Assembly (NCBI GenBank): GCA_965276635.1
Contig: CBDIBC010000002.1
Span: forward strand, 186,001-250,000
DNA: 64,000 nt
Direction of reading: 5' to 3'
Source: CBDIBC01 sp965276635
GTDB taxonomy: Bacteria > Actinomycetota > Acidimicrobiia > Acidimicrobiales > Palsa-688
Below are positions 1 to 8,958 of this stretch, piece by piece. The notes under the pieces were generated by a model. It was not told where the DNA came from, made no database searches, and saw nothing but the letters and a program-made list of their open reading frames with translations. Made by a program: the position numbers and the translations under genes. Position 1 is the first letter of the stretch; every line of letters starts with the position of its first letter.

Positions 1-503
1 AAGCCACGGCCCGCCTGCGCGAGCACACCGAGGGACTGTTGGCGGGTTTCGACCCGGGTCCGCAGCAGGCCCACGCGAAAGACATCGTGGCGGAGGGGGT
101 CGCTGAAGCCCAGTCGGCGGCTGACTACGCCAATGGCCTGTGGGGAGCGACGGCGGGGCCGCCGCCGGCCAAGCTACACGAGGTCATCGAAGCCAACCTC
201 AAGCACGCCGCCGAGTCCTACTTCTACCTCGGGCAGGTGATCGCCATGCCGGGCCTCGCCGACGCCCCCCGCAGGGTTCGACAGGCAGGGTCCGAACAGG
301 ATGGCCCCCACTCGTTCCTCGAGACCATGATTCGGTCCTACCCTCAGGTGGCGCAGCGCCGCCGTGGTGGTGTCCTGTCGGGGATGGGCGGCGGCCTGCT
401 CGGCGGTCTGGTGGGCGGTGTTATTGCTGGAGAGATATTCGGCGGCGGCGACGGCGGATTCGGCGACGGCGGCTGGAACGACGACGGAGGCGGCCTGTTC
501 TGA
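1..503 (+). CDS. C-terminal part of an uncharacterised PspA-partner protein (5' end outside window)
   Basis: The reading frame is open from base 3 and has no start inside the window, so only the last 166 residues or so are seen. The first residues (ATARLR) align with the middle of the protein at 25488-26691. The similarity continues through an ADYA-LW motif and a YF-LGQ-AMP motif, so the two are paralogues. Here the C-terminus diverges into a Gly/Asp-rich tail preceded by a short hydrophobic GG-rich stretch (LLGGLVGGVIAGEIFGGG). This resembles the low-complexity tails of some membrane-associated proteins. The gene converges on a PspA homologue with a one-base gap, and the paralogue also lies beside a PspA gene. 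I do not recognise the family. A role in PspA-dependent envelope maintenance is inferred from neighbourhood only. Confidence 0.7.
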   Translation, partial: ATARLREHTEGLLAGFDPGPQQAHAKDIVAEGVAEAQSAADYANGLWGATAGPPPAKLHEVIEANLKHAAESYFYLGQVIAMPGLADAPRRVRQAGSEQDGPHSFLETMIRSYPQVAQRRRGGVLSGMGGGLLGGLVGGVIAGEIFGGGDGGFGDGGWNDDGGGLF

Positions 504-504
504 T

Positions 505-1254
505 CTAGGATGTCGACGGCTGCCCTCCCGGCCCGGCTGCCTCGGGGGTGGCGGCAGTCAGGGCAGCCGGTTGGAGGGTTCCGGCGTCCAGCTGGGCCAG
601 GATGTCGTCGGCCTCGCTGGTCAGCTCAGCGTGGTGGGCGTGCATCTCGAGGACCTCGGGGCTCGAGCTGGAAAGCTCCGTCGACGCTTGGGCCTGGGCG
701 AACTGTCCGGCTACCTTCTGCTTGATCTCGTCGAGGGAGGGTACGTCGGTGCTGCGGGTTAGGTCGCTGACCTGTTTGAGGCTGGCTGCCATCTGCTGCT
801 GCATGCGGGCCTGGTCGACTTGGGCCAGGATGGTGCCCTTCTCGTTTATCTTCTGTTGCAGCTGGTCGGCGGATTCCTGGACGGCTTCGCGGGCGTCGGC
901 CGCCGCCTGTTGGAGCTGTGGAATCTGAGCCGACAGGGACTGGATCTGGTCACGCAGGCTGGCGATCTTGCTGGCGAACGTCCGGGCCACGTCGAGGTTG
1001 CCTTGTTGCTTGGCTGCCAGCGCTGACTTCGTGTAGCGCGCTTCTTGCTGAGACAATTCGGCCAGGTGCATTTTGGCGATCTTCTCTTGTGCGATCACCT
1101 GGCTGGCGGCCGATTCCAGGTCCCGATGGTGCTCTTGGAGGCCGCTGATGGCCTGCTCCACCTGAATCTTGGGGTCAGCGTGCGCGTCGAATTGAGCTTG
1201 GGCGTTTGCCTGCGCATAGCTGTTGGCCCGCTTGAACAGCTTGCCCCATGTCAT
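505..1254 (-). CDS. PspA/IM30-family protein (copy 1)
   Basis: A 249-residue, almost entirely helical protein rich in Gln, Ala and Glu. It begins MTWGKLFKRANSYAQ and carries the typical PspA pattern of long coiled coils (about residues 30-220) with a PKIQVEQAI segment early on. PspA/IM30 (Vipp1, ESCRT-III-like) proteins polymerise on the inner leaflet of the membrane and stabilise it under stress. A strong AGGAGG ribosome site precedes the ATG at 1254. It is about 80 percent identical by eye to the copy at 24713-25453. The C-terminal tail (about 25 residues) is Ala/Pro/Gly-rich and differs between copies. It converges on the PspA-partner gene. Confidence 0.9.
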   Translation of the reverse strand: MTWGKLFKRANSYAQANAQAQFDAHADPKIQVEQAISGLQEHHRDLESAASQVIAQEKIAKMHLAELSQQEARYTKSALAAKQQGNLDVARTFASKIASLRDQIQSLSAQIPQLQQAAADAREAVQESADQLQQKINEKGTILAQVDQARMQQQMAASLKQVSDLTRSTDVPSLDEIKQKVAGQFAQAQASTELSSSSPEVLEMHAHHAELTSEADDILAQLDAGTLQPAALTAATPEAAGPGGQPSTS

Positions 1255-1613
1255 CGTGATGCCTCCTTGGCAGCAGTTGAGCTGCCTCTAAGCCGGCATC
1301 GTATCGACCGCGACCTTGTTCGGCGGCCGCGACCGCCTCTGCGCGATCGAACCCGGCCGGGTCCGAGGCGGTGTGAGCGAACGCCAGCACGCCGCCGGCG
1401 CGGTCATGCTGTCTCGGACGATGGCCTGGCCGAGCCCCACCTGTTGACGGCGACGAGCACTGCCGGCCGGTGGCTGCGCGCTTGTTGTCCGGCGTGCACG
1501 TCGCTGGATTCAGGAGGGCTTCAGGGCCCGGGGCGCACTGTGGCCCTGTCCCGTTCGGGACCCATCCGCGGACCCCGGTCCAGGGTGCATCCAACAACAC
1601 ACAGGAGACACAC
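1255..1613. other. Intergenic region between divergent genes
   Basis: This stretch separates the PspA gene (minus strand) from the small secreted protein (plus strand) and must hold both promoters. Short reading frames in it have no recognisable product. No clear dyad or riboswitch was seen. Confidence 0.5.
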
Positions 1614-1967
1614 ATGCGATTGGCACAGAAGTTGGCCATGGGAGCCACCGGGCTCGTCGGAGCGGGCATCGGCTCGCTCGGCCTCGGGATCGCCCACGCC
1701 CAGACCGCGCCGACCACCCCCGTGGCACCGGCGGTCGGGGTGAGCGCTCCGGCGGTGCCGAGCCCCACCCCTCCCGCCATGACCGGGCACATGCCGAGGG
1801 CACAGGGAGCGGATGCACCCGACTCTGGGGCGGCGACCGAGGCCGACGGCCCCGGTGGCCACCAGGACCCGGCCGGTGCCAACGTCCAATCCGGTGGCGG
1901 GCACCAAGACCGGGCCGGTACCAGCTCGCCAGACGCCGGAGCTGGCAGCGGGACAGCCAACGGCTGA
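1614..1967 (+). CDS. Small secreted Pro/Ala/Gly-rich protein
   Basis: A 117-residue protein. It starts at the ATG at 1614, preceded by an AGGAGA ribosome site at 1602-1607; the longer in-frame extension upstream lacks signal-peptide character. Residues 1-30 form a classical Sec signal: Arg/Lys near the start, a Gly/Ala/Leu-rich core (LVGAGIGSLGLGIA) and an AHA-Q cleavage site. The rest is low-complexity Pro, Ala, Gly, Thr and Asp with no cysteine, so it is probably an unstructured extracytoplasmic protein. It lies just upstream of the two-component operon and could belong to that envelope regulon. I do not recognise a family. Confidence 0.6.
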   Translation: MRLAQKLAMGATGLVGAGIGSLGLGIAHAQTAPTTPVAPAVGVSAPAVPSPTPPAMTGHMPRAQGADAPDSGAATEADGPGGHQDPAGANVQSGGGHQDRAGTSSPDAGAGSGTANG

Positions 1968-2001
1968 GGCAGACCCGAACGTCGGACAGCCAACGGCTGA
2001 G
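1951..2001. repeat. 18-bp direct repeat spanning the stop codon of the small secreted protein
   Basis: GGACAGCCAACGGCTGAG occurs at 1951-1968 and again at 1984-2001, 33 bp apart. The TGA stop of the upstream gene lies in the first copy. It may reflect slippage or a tandem duplication of the 3' end. Confidence 0.8.
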
Positions 2002-2147
2002 CAGTGCTGTCGACGGTCAGCCAGAGGCTGGCCGACCGCTAAGGGATGGGCCGCCGGCGTCGCCCTGCGCCGGCGGCCCTTACCCGGCCCTCCGGCGCCG
2101 CATGTGCTTCAGCTTGGCTTCAGGTTGATCCTGCAAGCTTGGGAGAG

Positions 2148-2825
2148 GTGAAGGTGCTGGTGGTCGAAGACGAGAAGCGCCTGGCGCTCGCCCTCCGGCG
2201 CGGCCTGAAGTCCGAGGGCTTCGCGGTCGACGTCGCCTTCGACGGCACGGAAGGGCACTGGCTGGCCAGCGAGCAGCACTACGACCTCATCGTCCTCGAC
2301 ATCATGCTGCCTGGCATCAACGGCTACCAGCTCTGCGCCCGCCTCCGCGATGCCGGGAACTGGACCCCGATCCTGATGCTGACCGCTAAGGATGGCGAGT
2401 ACGACGAGGCCGAAGCGCTCGACACCGGCGCCGACGACTTCTTGTCCAAGCCGTTCTCCTATGTCGTGCTGGTGGCTCGGCTGCGCGCCCTGCTGCGCCG
2501 CGGGGCGATCGAGCGGCCCGCCGTCCTGCGTTGCGGCGACCTCGCAGTCGACCCGGCGGCCAGGCGGTGCAGTCGAGGATCGAGGGAGATCGCGCTGACC
2601 GCCAAGGAGCTGAGCGTGCTGGAGTACCTGATGCGCCGGGCCGGCCAGGTCGTGACCAAGACCGACATGCTCCAGCACGTGTGGGACTTCGCCTTCGACG
2701 GCGAGGCGAACGTGGTGGAGGTCCATGTGAGCGCGCTCCGACGCAAGATCGACGCTCCCTTCGGACGCCAGAGCATCCAGACCGTCCGCGGCGCCGGGTA
2801 CAAGCTGGTGGCCGGCGATGGGTAG
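2148..2825 (+). CDS. OmpR/PhoB-family response regulator
   Basis: A 225-residue DNA-binding response regulator. The GTG at 2148 is preferred because it directly precedes the conserved VLVVEDEK start of the receiver domain and follows a GGGAGAG ribosome site. The receiver domain (1-120) has the acidic pair E7-D8, the phospho-acceptor D51 (LIVLDIMLPG) and the switch Lys in FLSKPF. The winged-helix output domain (about 130-222) contains the LTAKELSVLEYL and VHVSALRRKID motifs. Its stop overlaps the kinase start (ATGGGTAG), so the two are translationally coupled. Downstream genes remodel the envelope, which suggests that this pair senses the envelope. Confidence 0.95.
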   Translation: MKVLVVEDEKRLALALRRGLKSEGFAVDVAFDGTEGHWLASEQHYDLIVLDIMLPGINGYQLCARLRDAGNWTPILMLTAKDGEYDEAEALDTGADDFLSKPFSYVVLVARLRALLRRGAIERPAVLRCGDLAVDPAARRCSRGSREIALTAKELSVLEYLMRRAGQVVTKTDMLQHVWDFAFDGEANVVEVHVSALRRKIDAPFGRQSIQTVRGAGYKLVAGDG

Positions 2826-4323
2826 CGACCGGAGCTCGACCGCAAGCAAGGTCGGGGAAAGGCTGCGGTGGGCAGGAACGGTCCGCGTCCGGACCACACT
2901 GGCCGCCACACTCGTCGTCGCCGTCGCGCTGACCATGGGCGCATGGGCGCTGCTCCACCTCTTTCAGTCCTCGTTGGAGAATGACCGCAAGACCGCGGCG
3001 ATCTCGCGCGCTGCGGACATCGCCAGCCTGGCCGCCGCCGGCCACCTCCCGCCGGTTCTCGGACTCCCCGACGAGGACACCACCCTGGCCCAGGTGGTCG
3101 CCGGTGGCGGTCGGGTCCTGGCGGCCTCGGCGAACATCGCCGGGGAGCCGGCGGTCGGTCCACTCCTCACCCAGAGAAGCGACCCGATCGTGCACACGGT
3201 GCACCGGATCCCGACCGGAGAGGCCGGCCGCTTCGGCCTGGTCGCCACACCTGCTCGTGCCGACGGCCAGCCCATCACCGTCTACACCGTCTACTCCTAC
3301 CAGACCAGCGACCTGGCCGTCCGGGACGCCACCGTGGGCCTCCTCGTCGGGCTGCCGATCCTCCTGCTCGTGGTGGCCGCGACGACCTGGATCATCGTGG
3401 GCCGCGCCTTCCGGCCCATCCAGGCCATCCGGACCGAGGTATCGGAGATCACCACCCATGGCCTCGACCGACGGGTCCCCGAGCCCGCCACCGCCGACGA
3501 GGTGGCCCGGCTGGCCCGGACGATGAACTCGATGCTTGACCGCCTGGAGACGTCCGTCGGCCGGCAGCGGGCCTTCGTGGCCGACGCGTCACACGAGCTG
3601 CGCAGCCCCCTCGCGTCGCTGCGCACCCAGCTCGAGATCGGTCTGGCCCAGGGCGCCGCGACCGATTGGCGAGCCGTCGTCTCCGACGCTCTCGTCGACG
3701 AGGCGCGCATCGAGCAGCTGGTCGCCGACCTCCTCATCCTCGCTTGGCTCGACAACGACCCCCGGCTCTCCGGCGCCGACACCGTCGACCTGGCGGAGAT
3801 CATCCGCGCCGAGGTGGAGCGTCGCCCCGGGCGGGCCGGGCTCACACTTCGATCCGACGTGACCGGGCCGACCATGGTGCGCCTGAGCGGCGACCTGACC
3901 TGTCGCGTCATCACCAACCTGCTCGACAACGCCCAGCGTCACGCGCGCGCCGACGTGCTCGTCTCCACCGATCAGCCGGACCCGGCCATGGTGAGGGTGA
4001 CGGTCACCGACGACGGACCGGGCGTGGCCCCGGCCGATCGGGAACGGGTCTTCGAGCGCTTCACCCGGCTGGACAACTCCCGCACCGGAGAGGACGGCGG
4101 CGCCGGCCTCGGCCTGGCCATCGTCCGCGACATCGTCACCCGGGTGGGCGGTCGCGTCGCCTTCGCCGACACGGTCCGGGGCGCGCAGGTCGTCGTCTCG
4201 CTCCCGGTCGCAGCAGTGCCACCACCGCCTACGCCTTCTCGGCCACCGGGACAGCCTCATGCACCATTGCCCCTGGCCAGGAGGGTCACTCCACCCCCCA
4301 CCCAGTTCGGAGGCAGGATCTGA
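2818..4323 (+). CDS. Sensor histidine kinase
   Basis: A 501-residue membrane kinase, partner of the regulator just upstream. Transmembrane helix 1 (about residues 25-48) and helix 2 (about 165-187) flank a periplasmic domain of about 115 residues. A HAMP linker follows (RAFRPIQAI to MLDRLE), then the HisKA box with the phospho-His in ASHELRSPLASL. The ATPase domain has the N box NLLDNAQRHA, the G1 box DDGPGV and the G2 box GAGLGLAI. The C-terminal 30 residues are Pro/Arg-rich and probably disordered. The stop codon shares a base with the ATG of the next gene (TGATG at 4321-4325), so the operon continues. Confidence 0.95.
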   Translation: MGSDRSSTASKVGERLRWAGTVRVRTTLAATLVVAVALTMGAWALLHLFQSSLENDRKTAAISRAADIASLAAAGHLPPVLGLPDEDTTLAQVVAGGGRVLAASANIAGEPAVGPLLTQRSDPIVHTVHRIPTGEAGRFGLVATPARADGQPITVYTVYSYQTSDLAVRDATVGLLVGLPILLLVVAATTWIIVGRAFRPIQAIRTEVSEITTHGLDRRVPEPATADEVARLARTMNSMLDRLETSVGRQRAFVADASHELRSPLASLRTQLEIGLAQGAATDWRAVVSDALVDEARIEQLVADLLILAWLDNDPRLSGADTVDLAEIIRAEVERRPGRAGLTLRSDVTGPTMVRLSGDLTCRVITNLLDNAQRHARADVLVSTDQPDPAMVRVTVTDDGPGVAPADRERVFERFTRLDNSRTGEDGGAGLGLAIVRDIVTRVGGRVAFADTVRGAQVVVSLPVAAVPPPPTPSRPPGQPHAPLPLARRVTPPPTQFGGRI

Positions 4324-5567
4324 TGGCACGCGGCTACGACTGGCCGGAATCGTACTGGGCCGCCGGCGACGAGCACGCCGAGGACCCGGGCGCTCCTGAT
4401 CGGCGCCCGCCCACCGCACCGCGGCGCCGCAGGCACCGGCTGCGGCGCCGGATGCTGATCGCGGCCGGAGCCGTGGTGGCGGCGCTCACCCTCTTCCTGG
4501 CCGCCTCCGTGGCCAGCGCCGCACGGATGCCGGGGAACGCCGACTTCAAAGCCAAGTGGGCGGACTGGCTCCGCGCCCATCATGCCAGCGTGGTGGTCAC
4601 CCCATTGGAGCGCTGGTACTACTCGTCGCAGGCACCGGCCAAAGGCGGCCGCCCGCGTTCGCTGAACGCCGTACCTCCCCCGGTCGCGTCCCGTAGCCCG
4701 ATCCCTCGCGCCGCTCCAGCCCTACCGCCCCCCGCACCCGTCCCGCTCGTCGTGTCCCCTGCGCTCGCGAGCGAAGGCCAGTGGCAGCCCACCGGGCCCC
4801 TCGTTCACGGGCACCCCGGCATGTACGTGGCGCAGTACCGGGCCGACACCGTCTACACCAGCCAGATCACCACGGCGGTATGGATCAACCCGGCGGCCCT
4901 CCGCATCCGGTTGGTCCCCGGGGCGCAGGAACCGGGCGGCACGTGGACCCAGCCACCTGACCTCACCGGGACCGCCGCCGCCCATGCGGTGGCGGCATTC
5001 AATGGAGGCTTCCGCTTCCAAGATGCCCAGGGCGGCTTCTACCTCGATGGCCGCACCGCGGTGGCCCTCCGGACGCGAGCGGCGTCCGTCGTCATGTACG
5101 ACAACGGGAAGGTCGACATCGGCGCATGGGGTAGCGAGGTGACGATGGGGTCGCACGTGAAGGCGGTGCTCCAGAACCTGGTTCCGCTGGTCGATCACGG
5201 GGCCATAGCCCCCGACGCCACGTACCACGACACCCATGTGTGGGGCAACACACTCGGTGCCAGCACCGTCGTGGCCCGATCCGGGATCGGGGTCACTGCT
5301 GACGGAGCCCTCGTGTACGTGGCCGGCCCTGCGCTCACGGCCAAGACGCTGGCCGAGGCGCTGCAACGAGCCGGCGCAGTGCGGGGGATGACCCTCGACA
5401 TCAACCCGGAGTGGGTCACGTTCAACCTCTACCAACACCCCACCTCGGCAGACCCGGCCCGGACCACCGGCACCAAGCTCTACCCGCAGATGCAGCGCTC
5501 TGCCGATCGCTACCTCGGCCCGACCCATGAGTCCCGGGACTTCTTCACCGTGTCGACCGGTTCGTGA
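4323..5567 (+). CDS. Membrane-anchored phosphodiester glycosidase (NAGPA/DUF2233 type)
   Basis: A 414-residue protein. It starts at the ATG at 4323, overlapping the kinase stop. An Arg-rich cytoplasmic N-terminus is followed by one transmembrane helix (about 44-66) and a Pro-rich linker. The extracytoplasmic catalytic domain covers about 175-410. Family hallmarks are visible: FNGGF, a central Asp-Gly-rich strand, ARSGIGVTADG and the late segment LQRAGAVRGMTLDIN. NAGPA-fold enzymes remove sugars from phosphodiesters, and bacterial members act on exopolysaccharide or wall glycans. It is fixed in one operon with the sensor pair and an L,D-transpeptidase (overlapping GTGA at 5564-5567). A wall-glycan modifying role is inferred. 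Confidence 0.85.
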   Translation: MARGYDWPESYWAAGDEHAEDPGAPDRRPPTAPRRRRHRLRRRMLIAAGAVVAALTLFLAASVASAARMPGNADFKAKWADWLRAHHASVVVTPLERWYYSSQAPAKGGRPRSLNAVPPPVASRSPIPRAAPALPPPAPVPLVVSPALASEGQWQPTGPLVHGHPGMYVAQYRADTVYTSQITTAVWINPAALRIRLVPGAQEPGGTWTQPPDLTGTAAAHAVAAFNGGFRFQDAQGGFYLDGRTAVALRTRAASVVMYDNGKVDIGAWGSEVTMGSHVKAVLQNLVPLVDHGAIAPDATYHDTHVWGNTLGASTVVARSGIGVTADGALVYVAGPALTAKTLAEALQRAGAVRGMTLDINPEWVTFNLYQHPTSADPARTTGTKLYPQMQRSADRYLGPTHESRDFFTVSTGS

Positions 5568-6838
5568 CCCGCATCCGAGCGTCTCGAGCCTCCCGGCCGA
5601 CCAGTCCACGCGTCCGGCGCATACGGTTCGGCATCGCCACCGTGGTGGCGGCCCTGGCCGCAACGACGGCCGCAGGAGTGGCTGCCGTGGCGGCCTCGTC
5701 GGCGGCCGCGCCCAGCCCGCACCAGCCTGGGGGGCAACGCGCGCCGGGCGCCGAGCGTGCGTCGGTGGCGCCGACGACAACCACCCGGTCGACGCCGCTC
5801 GCTCTCACCACGGTCTCGCCGGCCGCGTCCAGCACCGACGTGCCCGGCACTGCCCCGATCACCATCGTGACCACGACACTCGTGTCCCCCCGTGGGCCGA
5901 TGCCGCACATCTCGCCCTCCGTCGCCGGAAGCTGGTCGGAGACGGCAGGCACCCTCACGTTCACACCGTCAGGGGCGTGGCCACCTGACACCGCTGTCAC
6001 CGTGCGGGTGCCGTCCGGGCTGCGAGCTGCCGACGGCGCCACCCTCGCCACTTCGAGGTCCTGGTCGTTCCGGACGGCGCCGGGCTCGGTCTTGCGCCTC
6101 CAACAACTCCTGGCCCGCCTCGGCTACCTTCCCGTCACGTGGACACCGCAAGCTGCCGCTGATCCTTCCGGCCCTTCCCGGCGGGCGGCAGATCCTTCCA
6201 GGTCGGCTTTGGCTGCGGGCCGCTCGGCGACGGCATCGGCCCAACGGGCCGTGTACTCGCCACCGGCGGGCACATTCTCTTGGTCCTGGAGCTCGGTAGC
6301 ACCAACGCTCGCCGCAGCATGGACGCCGGGAGTGAGCGGCGTGATGACACGGGGCGCAGTCATGGCCTTCGAATCTGACCGGCACCTCACGGTCGACGGG
6401 ATCGCCGGGCCGGCAGTGTGGGCCGCGCTGCTCGACGCCTCTGCCGCCAGCCCAATGATCACCAACCCGCACGGCTACACGTACGCGCTGGCATCGAAAT
6501 CGCTCCCCGAGACCCTCACCGTCTGGCACAACGGGACCATCCTCGCCCGCACCCCGGCCAACACGGGCATCGCGGCGACGCCGACCGCTGACGGGACGTT
6601 CCCCGTCTACGAGCGGCTCGCCACCCAGGTGATGCGCGGCACCAACCCGGACGGCACCCGTTATGCAGACCCGGTCTCTTGGGTCGCCTACTTCCACGGA
6701 GGAGATGCCATCCATTACATCGCCCGCTCAAGCTACGGCAGCCCCCAGAGCCTCGGCTGCGTCGAGATCCCCGATCAGATGGGGAGGGCGGTCTGGCCTG
6801 ACCTGACCATCGGGACGCTGGTCACCGTTGCCGGATAG
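5564..6838 (+). CDS. L,D-transpeptidase (YkuD) with Ig-like and peptidoglycan-binding domains
   Basis: A 424-residue protein with a GTG start inside the previous stop. It has an N-terminal signal anchor (about 20-46), a Ser/Thr/Pro/Ala linker, and a bacterial Ig-like domain (about 90-170, with TLTFTPSGAWPPDTAVTV). A peptidoglycan-binding helix bundle follows, with VLRLQQLLARLGYLPV and, after a long insertion, VMAFESDRHLTVDGIAGPAVW. The YkuD catalytic domain (about 300-424) has His in GGDAIHYI and the nucleophile C399 in SLGCVEIP. The usual SHGC is SLGC here, as also seen (SVGC) in the broken copy at 19515-20758. L,D-transpeptidases make 3-3 cross-links in peptidoglycan. It is the last gene of the two-component operon. 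Confidence 0.9.
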   Translation: MTRIRASRASRPTSPRVRRIRFGIATVVAALAATTAAGVAAVAASSAAAPSPHQPGGQRAPGAERASVAPTTTTRSTPLALTTVSPAASSTDVPGTAPITIVTTTLVSPRGPMPHISPSVAGSWSETAGTLTFTPSGAWPPDTAVTVRVPSGLRAADGATLATSRSWSFRTAPGSVLRLQQLLARLGYLPVTWTPQAAADPSGPSRRAADPSRSALAAGRSATASAQRAVYSPPAGTFSWSWSSVAPTLAAAWTPGVSGVMTRGAVMAFESDRHLTVDGIAGPAVWAALLDASAASPMITNPHGYTYALASKSLPETLTVWHNGTILARTPANTGIAATPTADGTFPVYERLATQVMRGTNPDGTRYADPVSWVAYFHGGDAIHYIARSSYGSPQSLGCVEIPDQMGRAVWPDLTIGTLVTVAG

Positions 6839-7546
6839 ACAGGGCGGCGTGACCAGGATCCGGCCCCCAAGCCCGGGCGCCCATGACCTTGATCTCGCAA
6901 GTAAGGAAGGTTCTCACCGATGGGCCGTCGCACCTCGGACCCTGACTGCCCGGCCGCTTGTTCGATCGCCGGTCAGCTGTTGGCTCGACTCGCCGGGGTG
7001 TGGCGGCGCCGTCGAGGCGGCCATCGGGGCCGAGCGTGGCGCGGATCTGGTCGATCGTCTTGATGCGGACCTGGGTGGGCGGCGGGCTCACCGTGGTGGC
7101 GGCATCGGGACTGGACGGCTCCAGCCATTCGTCTTTGAAGATGAGCGCGCAGGATCGCCCGCAGCCTCGGTTGCCGTCCCCGCCGTCGCAGGTGACCTGG
7201 TCGAGGACGACGGCACCAGAGATGGCGCGCATGCGCCAGGAGTCGTCGAGCATGCGTCGCACCACCCGGGAGACCCGGTAAGTCCCCGAGCAGTAGCTCC
7301 ACTGATCGTCGGTGAAGAGCAGCCCACGTGTCTTGCTGGTTGGATCGAGCGTGCGCTGAATTTCGCACGGTCGCGCACGCGCACCCAGTCACCTTCGCGA
7401 AAGCGGGACGGAGCTCCCTGGCTGACGGGGCCGCTCCGCGAGTCGCGGATCCATCGGCTCCACAGGACGGCACCACGGGCCCAACGCAGCAGTTGGGGCC
7501 GCTCTATGGGGGCTCTCCTCGAACTGGCATCGCTCGGCCTGATGGA
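6822..7546 (-). pseudogene. Frameshifted conserved hypothetical protein (Cys-rich VTCDG...GCGRSC type)
   Basis: On the minus strand two frames join into one protein-like sequence. The first frame (from about 7546 to about 7375) reads ...FREGDWVRVRDR. The second (about 7365 down to 6822) reads CEIQRTLDPTSKTRGLLF, then DDQWSYC, VVRRMLDDSWRMRAISG, VTCDGGDGNRGCGRSC and FKDEWLEP. The pattern of a repeated TLD--GR-RGL motif plus clustered cysteines matches a small actinobacterial hypothetical family that I know only by sequence pattern. The shift lies near 7365-7380, and I found no good start codon in the 5' part. The 3' end overlaps the L,D-transpeptidase stop. The cysteines suggest metal binding; function unknown. 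Confidence 0.5.
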
Positions 7547-7783
7547 TCAGGCGCGCTCGCAGGTTCACTAGCGAGGGATCCTACCCAACGACAGCACGTC
7601 GTAGGTAGCTGAACCGCAGGTGCCCGGCGGCTACTGTCAGGCCGATGGCCGTCATCGAACAGGCCAAGCGTTGGTCCGCGAGAGTATCTGGCGATCAGCC
7701 GCTTATCCCCTTGTCCGGCGGTTGTTGGACCTGGCCAACCAGTAGATTGAGGAGGCCCTCAGCGCCGAACGGCACGGCGACCC

Positions 7784-8286
7784 GGTCTGTACCAGATGCA
7801 CCGGGCGCTGTCGCAGGTTGGCCCACCGGCGATAGTGACCCGACCGTTTCGTCCTGGCTTCGACGAGGCGGCCGTGCTCGCGCTCAACAACAGCGTGTTC
7901 TCCTGGCACCTCGAGCAAGGAGGCTGGGACCGGCGTCGACTGGATGCGATCATGCGGGAGCCCTGGTTCGAACCGGAAGGACTGCTTCTCGCCGCGGAAG
8001 ACGGCAAGCTGCGCGGGTTCTGCTGGACTCGTGTGGACCGACGGCCGTATCCTCCGGCCGGGACGATCTGGGTGATCGCTGTCGCTGAGCACGCTCGTGG
8101 GGATGGCTTCGGTCACCATTTGCTGACGGCGGGGCTCAGTCACCTCCGGGCTGAGGGGTGCCGTGATGCCGTGCTCTACGTCGATGCGTCCAACCGGCCG
8201 GCGTTGGGCTGTTCATCAAAGACGGTTTCGTGGTGCGCCGCATCGAACGTCTCTACGGCGCCGCTCCGCTTGTCGTGCACGACTGA
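7784..8286 (+). pseudogene. Mycothiol synthase-like GNAT acetyltransferase, 5'-truncated and frameshifted
   Basis: The frame through 7796 reads LYQMHRALS, then TRPFRPGFDEAAVLALNN, HLEQGGW, REPWFEPEGLLLA and GFCWTRVD. This is the order seen in the C-terminal GNAT half of MshD, which acetylates the cysteinyl precursor of mycothiol. After DASNRPAL (about 8205) the frame is lost. The next frame supplies the expected ending GLFIKDGFVVRRIERLYG and a stop at 8284-8286. The N-terminal GNAT half is absent or unrecognisable. A whole MshD has about 300 residues, and only about 165 remain. One single-base indel separates the two halves, so the break may be real or a consensus error, but the missing N-terminal half argues for decay. 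Confidence 0.6.
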
Positions 8287-8289
8287 AGC

Positions 8290-8958
8290 TCAACCGTCGC
8301 CGGGGTCAGCCCCGGGCACGACGGTGAGCGGCTCAGGTCGGACGCCGAAGGTTTGGTTGGTGAGCTGCTGGAGGCGCCCGTCGGTCATGGCGCCGACCTG
8401 GCGGCCGAGGAGCGTTCCTTGGGGCGAGACGAACAAGGTGGTGGGGAGGCCGTACACGCCGTTGGCGCCGGCCACGCCGGCGTGGGGGTCGAAGCCGGCA
8501 GGGTACGCCACAGCGGTCTGGGCGAGGAGGGCCAGCGCCGAGTTCGGTTGGTCGTTGGTGTCGATGCCCACGAAGGAGACGCGGCCGCCGAGCCGGCGGG
8601 CGGTGGCGGCGAGGGCGGCCATCTCTTGGCGGCACGGCGCGCACCACGAGGCCCAGAAGTTGAGCACCAGTGGATGCCCGCGGAACTGGCCGAGCGATAG
8701 CGTGGATGATCGGTCTCGCAGGCTCGGGAGCGACCAGGCGGGGACACGTTGCCCGTGCTCTTGGTGGAAGGCCCCGCCGGGGGAGGTTGCCAGCGACTTG
8801 GCCAGGCCAGCGTCGCCGGGCGCGGCCACCCGGATGATGGCCAGCGCGGTGAGCCATCCGGCGACAAGCATCACCGAGGCCAGGATCCACCACCCCTTCC
8901 CCGCCCGCCGGCTCGGAGGGCGGGCGGGAACGGGCAGCGGTGCGCGGTCGGCGGTCAT
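8290..8958 (-). CDS. TlpA/ResA-like membrane-anchored thiol-disulfide oxidoreductase
   Basis: A 222-residue protein. The ATG at 8958 overlaps the CcdA stop (ATGA). It has one N-terminal transmembrane helix (about 23-45) and then an extracytoplasmic thioredoxin fold with the active site WCAPC (C106, C109). The cis-Pro is in GVYGLPTTLFV. The extra helix and hydrophobic LNFWASWC strand are typical of ResA/CcmG/TlpA proteins, which keep cysteines reduced for cytochrome c maturation or copper insertion. It receives electrons from the CcdA protein encoded immediately upstream. It is the last gene of the SCO1-ccdA-tlpA unit. Confidence 0.92.
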   Translation of the reverse strand: MTADRAPLPVPARPPSRRAGKGWWILASVMLVAGWLTALAIIRVAAPGDAGLAKSLATSPGGAFHQEHGQRVPAWSLPSLRDRSSTLSLGQFRGHPLVLNFWASWCAPCRQEMAALAATARRLGGRVSFVGIDTNDQPNSALALLAQTAVAYPAGFDPHAGVAGANGVYGLPTTLFVSPQGTLLGRQVGAMTDGRLQQLTNQTFGVRPEPLTVVPGADPGDG

